Shown here: positions 6,360 through 7,784 of the stretch, piece by piece
Position numbering within the stretch: the stretch's first letter is position 1
Layout: each line of letters begins with the position of its first letter
From: an uncultured Peptoniphilus sp.
GTDB lineage: Bacteria > Bacillota > Clostridia > Tissierellales > Peptoniphilaceae
Reading direction: 5' to 3'
Assembly (NCBI GenBank): GCA_902465645.1
Contig: CABQNX010000045.1
Span: forward strand, 1-7,784
DNA: 7,784 nt
Notes under the pieces: generated by a model
Database searches by the model: none
The model's input: the letters and a program-made list of their open reading frames with translations, nothing else
What the model was told of the DNA's origin: nothing
Translations under genes and position numbers: made by a program

Positions 6360-7631
6360 CTAAGGCCTCAAAGTATCAATAGGAATTACATAAACTCCGT
6401 CGTTTCTTTTGTATGCAAAGGGTGCTTGAGCACACAACACTGCCATAAATGCAGGTTTCGACATATTTTTTGTATCTATTTTTGAGGCTAAATCTTTTAA
6501 ATTTTGAGCGCCTTCTTCTATCAACTTGTCGCCACCGAGTTTTATCTCGATAAGCCCATAATTTCCGTTTCTTAAGTGAACAACGGCGTCGCACTCCAAG
6601 CCGTTTTTATCTCTGTAATGATAAACGGTTCCGTCTAAATAATCGGCATAAATTCTTAAATCGCGAACACATAAATTTTCAAAAAGAAATCCCATAGTAT
6701 TTAAATCGTCCAATAAATCATTTGGACCTACTCCCAATGCTGCAGTTGCAATTGAGGGATCTGAAAAATACCGTGTATCGGTTGTGCGAATGGAAGTTTT
6801 AGACCTTAAGTTTGGATTCCATGCCGGGGAATCTTCCAACACAAATATTTTTCTTAAAGCATCGAGATAAGAATAAAGAGTCACTTGATCAAATGTGTCG
6901 TCTTGATTTGACAACATGTCTTGCCTTATAGTTTCAAGAGTGCTTTGTGTCCCGACATGCCTTGCATAGGACCTAAGAAGTCTTTTTGCTTTTTCTTTGT
7001 CCCTTTTTATCGAGTCAACTCTCACGATATCTGTGGTGACGACGGCATCATAATAATCGATGGCTTGAAATAAAGCCGGTTTTTCATCAAGACCTATTGA
7101 CTTCGGCCATCCGCCCCTGCAAATTAGAAATGCAATCTTTTCGAGAGACGTCTCATGAGTGGCTGTAATATTTTTTCCCTCAAACAAATCTTTCATAGAA
7201 ACTTCTCCGGTCGAATCTTTTGATTCATACAAACTCATTGGTCGCATCAAAAGACGTGAAATTCTTCCCGTTCCCGTATGCATTGAATCGTCAAACTCAC
7301 CGGGCACCGCCGATCCTGTCAAAATGAATTGACCGAATTCATCTCTATTGTCAACCTCATAGCGCACAGCATTCCATAAATTTGGCGCAAGCTGCCATTC
7401 ATCAATTAACCTCGGAACATCTCCTTCAAGTAAAGTGCTTGGGGAAAGCTCTGCCATTTGTTGGTACTGCTTTGTCATATCCGGTCTATCCATCGAGATA
7501 AAACTTTTTGCTTGCTCTTTTGCAGTAGTAGTTTTTCCGCACCACTTTGGTCCCTCAATCAAAACAGCACCTTTTGCATTCAATCGTTCTTTTAATAACT
7601 TATCGGCAATCCTTGGCAAATACTCTTTCAT
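6360..7631 (-). CDS. AAA_14/DUF4143 family ATPase
   Basis: 423 residues from the ATG at 7631-7629. The N-terminal AAA_14 P-loop domain shows Walker A GPKWCGKTTT (~27-36), Walker B RLIDEWQ (~74-80, D77 E78), a sensor-1-like strand FILTGSA (~102-108), and the family's GTGRISRLLMRPMSLYES stretch (~120-137). The C-terminal DUF4143 region ends in a nuclease-like PD-(D/E)XK pattern: LECDAVV (~345-351) followed by GLIEIKLGG (~359-367, E362 and K364). Length is normal for the family (about 380-450), so the gene looks intact. Members are soluble, often single-gene ATPases found scattered in bacteria and archaea, many copies per genome in some; their cellular role is not settled (DNA or toxin-antitoxin-like links have been suggested). 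It has its own promoter and SD and no co-directional partner in the window. Confidence 0.92.
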   Translation of the reverse strand: MKEYLPRIADKLLKERLNAKGAVLIEGPKWCGKTTTAKEQAKSFISMDRPDMTKQYQQMAELSPSTLLEGDVPRLIDEWQLAPNLWNAVRYEVDNRDEFGQFILTGSAVPGEFDDSMHTGTGRISRLLMRPMSLYESKDSTGEVSMKDLFEGKNITATHETSLEKIAFLICRGGWPKSIGLDEKPALFQAIDYYDAVVTTDIVRVDSIKRDKEKAKRLLRSYARHVGTQSTLETIRQDMLSNQDDTFDQVTLYSYLDALRKIFVLEDSPAWNPNLRSKTSIRTTDTRYFSDPSIATAALGVGPNDLLDDLNTMGFLFENLCVRDLRIYADYLDGTVYHYRDKNGLECDAVVHLRNGNYGLIEIKLGGDKLIEEGAQNLKDLASKIDTKNMSKPAFMAVLCAQAPFAYKRNDGVYVIPIDTLRP

Positions 7632-7633
7632 AA

Positions 7634-7641
7634 CTTCCTCC
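7634..7641 (-). promoter_or_regulatory. Shine-Dalgarno site that decides the ATPase start
   Basis: The minus strand reads TTGGAGGAAGTTATGAAAGAG. The GGAGGAAG block lies at 7634-7641, with GGAGG 5 nt before the ATG at 7631-7629. A longer frame could begin at the TTG of 7643-7641, but that codon overlaps the SD itself and would have no SD of its own. The ATG four codons later is therefore the better start. Confidence 0.85.
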
Positions 7642-7651
7642 AATATATATT

Positions 7652-7679
7652 ACTATAATATATTTTAACACTTATTCAA
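7652..7679 (-). promoter_or_regulatory. Predicted promoter of the ATPase gene, -35 inside the repeat array
   Basis: On the minus strand: -35-like TTGAAT (7674-7679), a 16-nt spacer and -10-like TATAGT (7652-7657, 5 of 6 to TATAAT), about 20 nt before the ATG. An alternative -10, TATTAT at 7655-7660, has a poor 13-nt spacer. The TTGAAT belongs to the first 23-nt unit of the tandem repeat, so the repeat may supply the -35. Confidence 0.45.
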
Positions 7680-7784
7680 GTGATTGGCAAGTTTTCATTC
7701 AAGTAATTGTCCGAAATTCATTCAAGTGATTGGCGGGTTTTCATTCAAGCGATTGTCCGAAATTCATTCAAGTGATTGGCGGGT
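7672..7784. repeat. Alternating tandem array of 23-nt units (46-nt composite), continues past right edge
   Basis: Five head-to-tail units: 7672-7694, 7695-7717, 7718-7740, 7741-7763 and 7764-7784 (cut by the edge). All share (T)CATTCAAGTGATTG with small changes. The ends alternate between type A (GCGGGTTT; units 1, 3, 5) and type B (TCCGAAAT; units 2, 4), giving a 46-nt composite period. Unit 1, next to the ATPase gene, is the most diverged (TTATTC start, GCAAGTTT end), as is usual at the edge of an array. The composite length is not a multiple of three and no gene crosses it. There are no unique spacers, so it is not a CRISPR array. Confidence 0.9.

Noticed and set aside
7435..7668. Plus-strand 77-codon frame
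   Set aside because: Antisense to the ATPase 5' end, including its Walker motifs and its promoter.
7672..7784. CRISPR array
   Set aside because: The 23-nt units are directly adjacent and both halves of the 46-nt period are repeated; there are no unique spacers and no cas genes.

Overview
The window looks like part of an AT-rich Gram-positive (Firmicutes-type) chromosome. The Shine-Dalgarno sites are strong purine GGAGG-type, the promoters are TATAAT-like, and the left part is filled by a giant secreted surface protein with InlB B-type repeats and Ig-like repeats. The style (a signal peptide starting MNQNHLKRTLSL, large multi-repeat adhesin, orphan AAA/DUF4143 ATPase) fits anaerobic cocci of the Peptoniphilaceae type (Peptoniphilus, Anaerococcus and relatives). 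This is an impression from pattern recognition, not a search result, and genus is not claimed.

Layout. (1) Positions 4996 to 1, minus strand: the first 1,665 codons of a surface protein that runs off the left edge. It has a signal peptide, about 845 residues of unrecognised ectodomain, two InlB B-like repeats, five copies of a ~75-residue repeat, then Ig-like repeats of up to 111 residues. A good promoter, an SD site and a set of helically phased A-tracts lie upstream. (2) 5288-5800, plus strand: a NarL/LuxR-type response regulator whose receiver domain has lost its first half, including the phosphoacceptor. A hydrophobic stretch of unknown origin is joined to it, and it is probably a pseudogene. 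(3) 5801-6212: a decayed-looking intergenic stretch with two strong hairpins (5932-5963 and 6162-6201), a weaker inverted repeat, and a 19-codon plus-strand small ORF with a purine-rich leader. (4) 6213-6359, minus strand: a 48-codon open tail lying in the same frame directly after the stop codon of the ATPase gene. It encodes a very acidic segment ending TVTVVWEIK and may be the 3' remnant of another gene. (5) 6360-7631, minus strand: a complete AAA_14/DUF4143 ATPase, whose real start is probably the ATG at 7629-7631. (6) 7672-7784: a tandem array of 23-nt units in two alternating types, which overlaps the predicted -35 of the ATPase promoter and continues past the right edge.

The genes do not form an obvious pathway. 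The adhesin and the response-regulator remnant are divergent, and the ATPase is a monocistronic minus-strand gene flanked by a repeat array and by gene debris. The overall picture is an accessory, rearranged locus next to a large host-interaction protein. I see no convincing new multi-gene system. The items most worth checking are the alternating repeat array fused to a promoter, the in-frame post-stop tail, and the truncated regulator.
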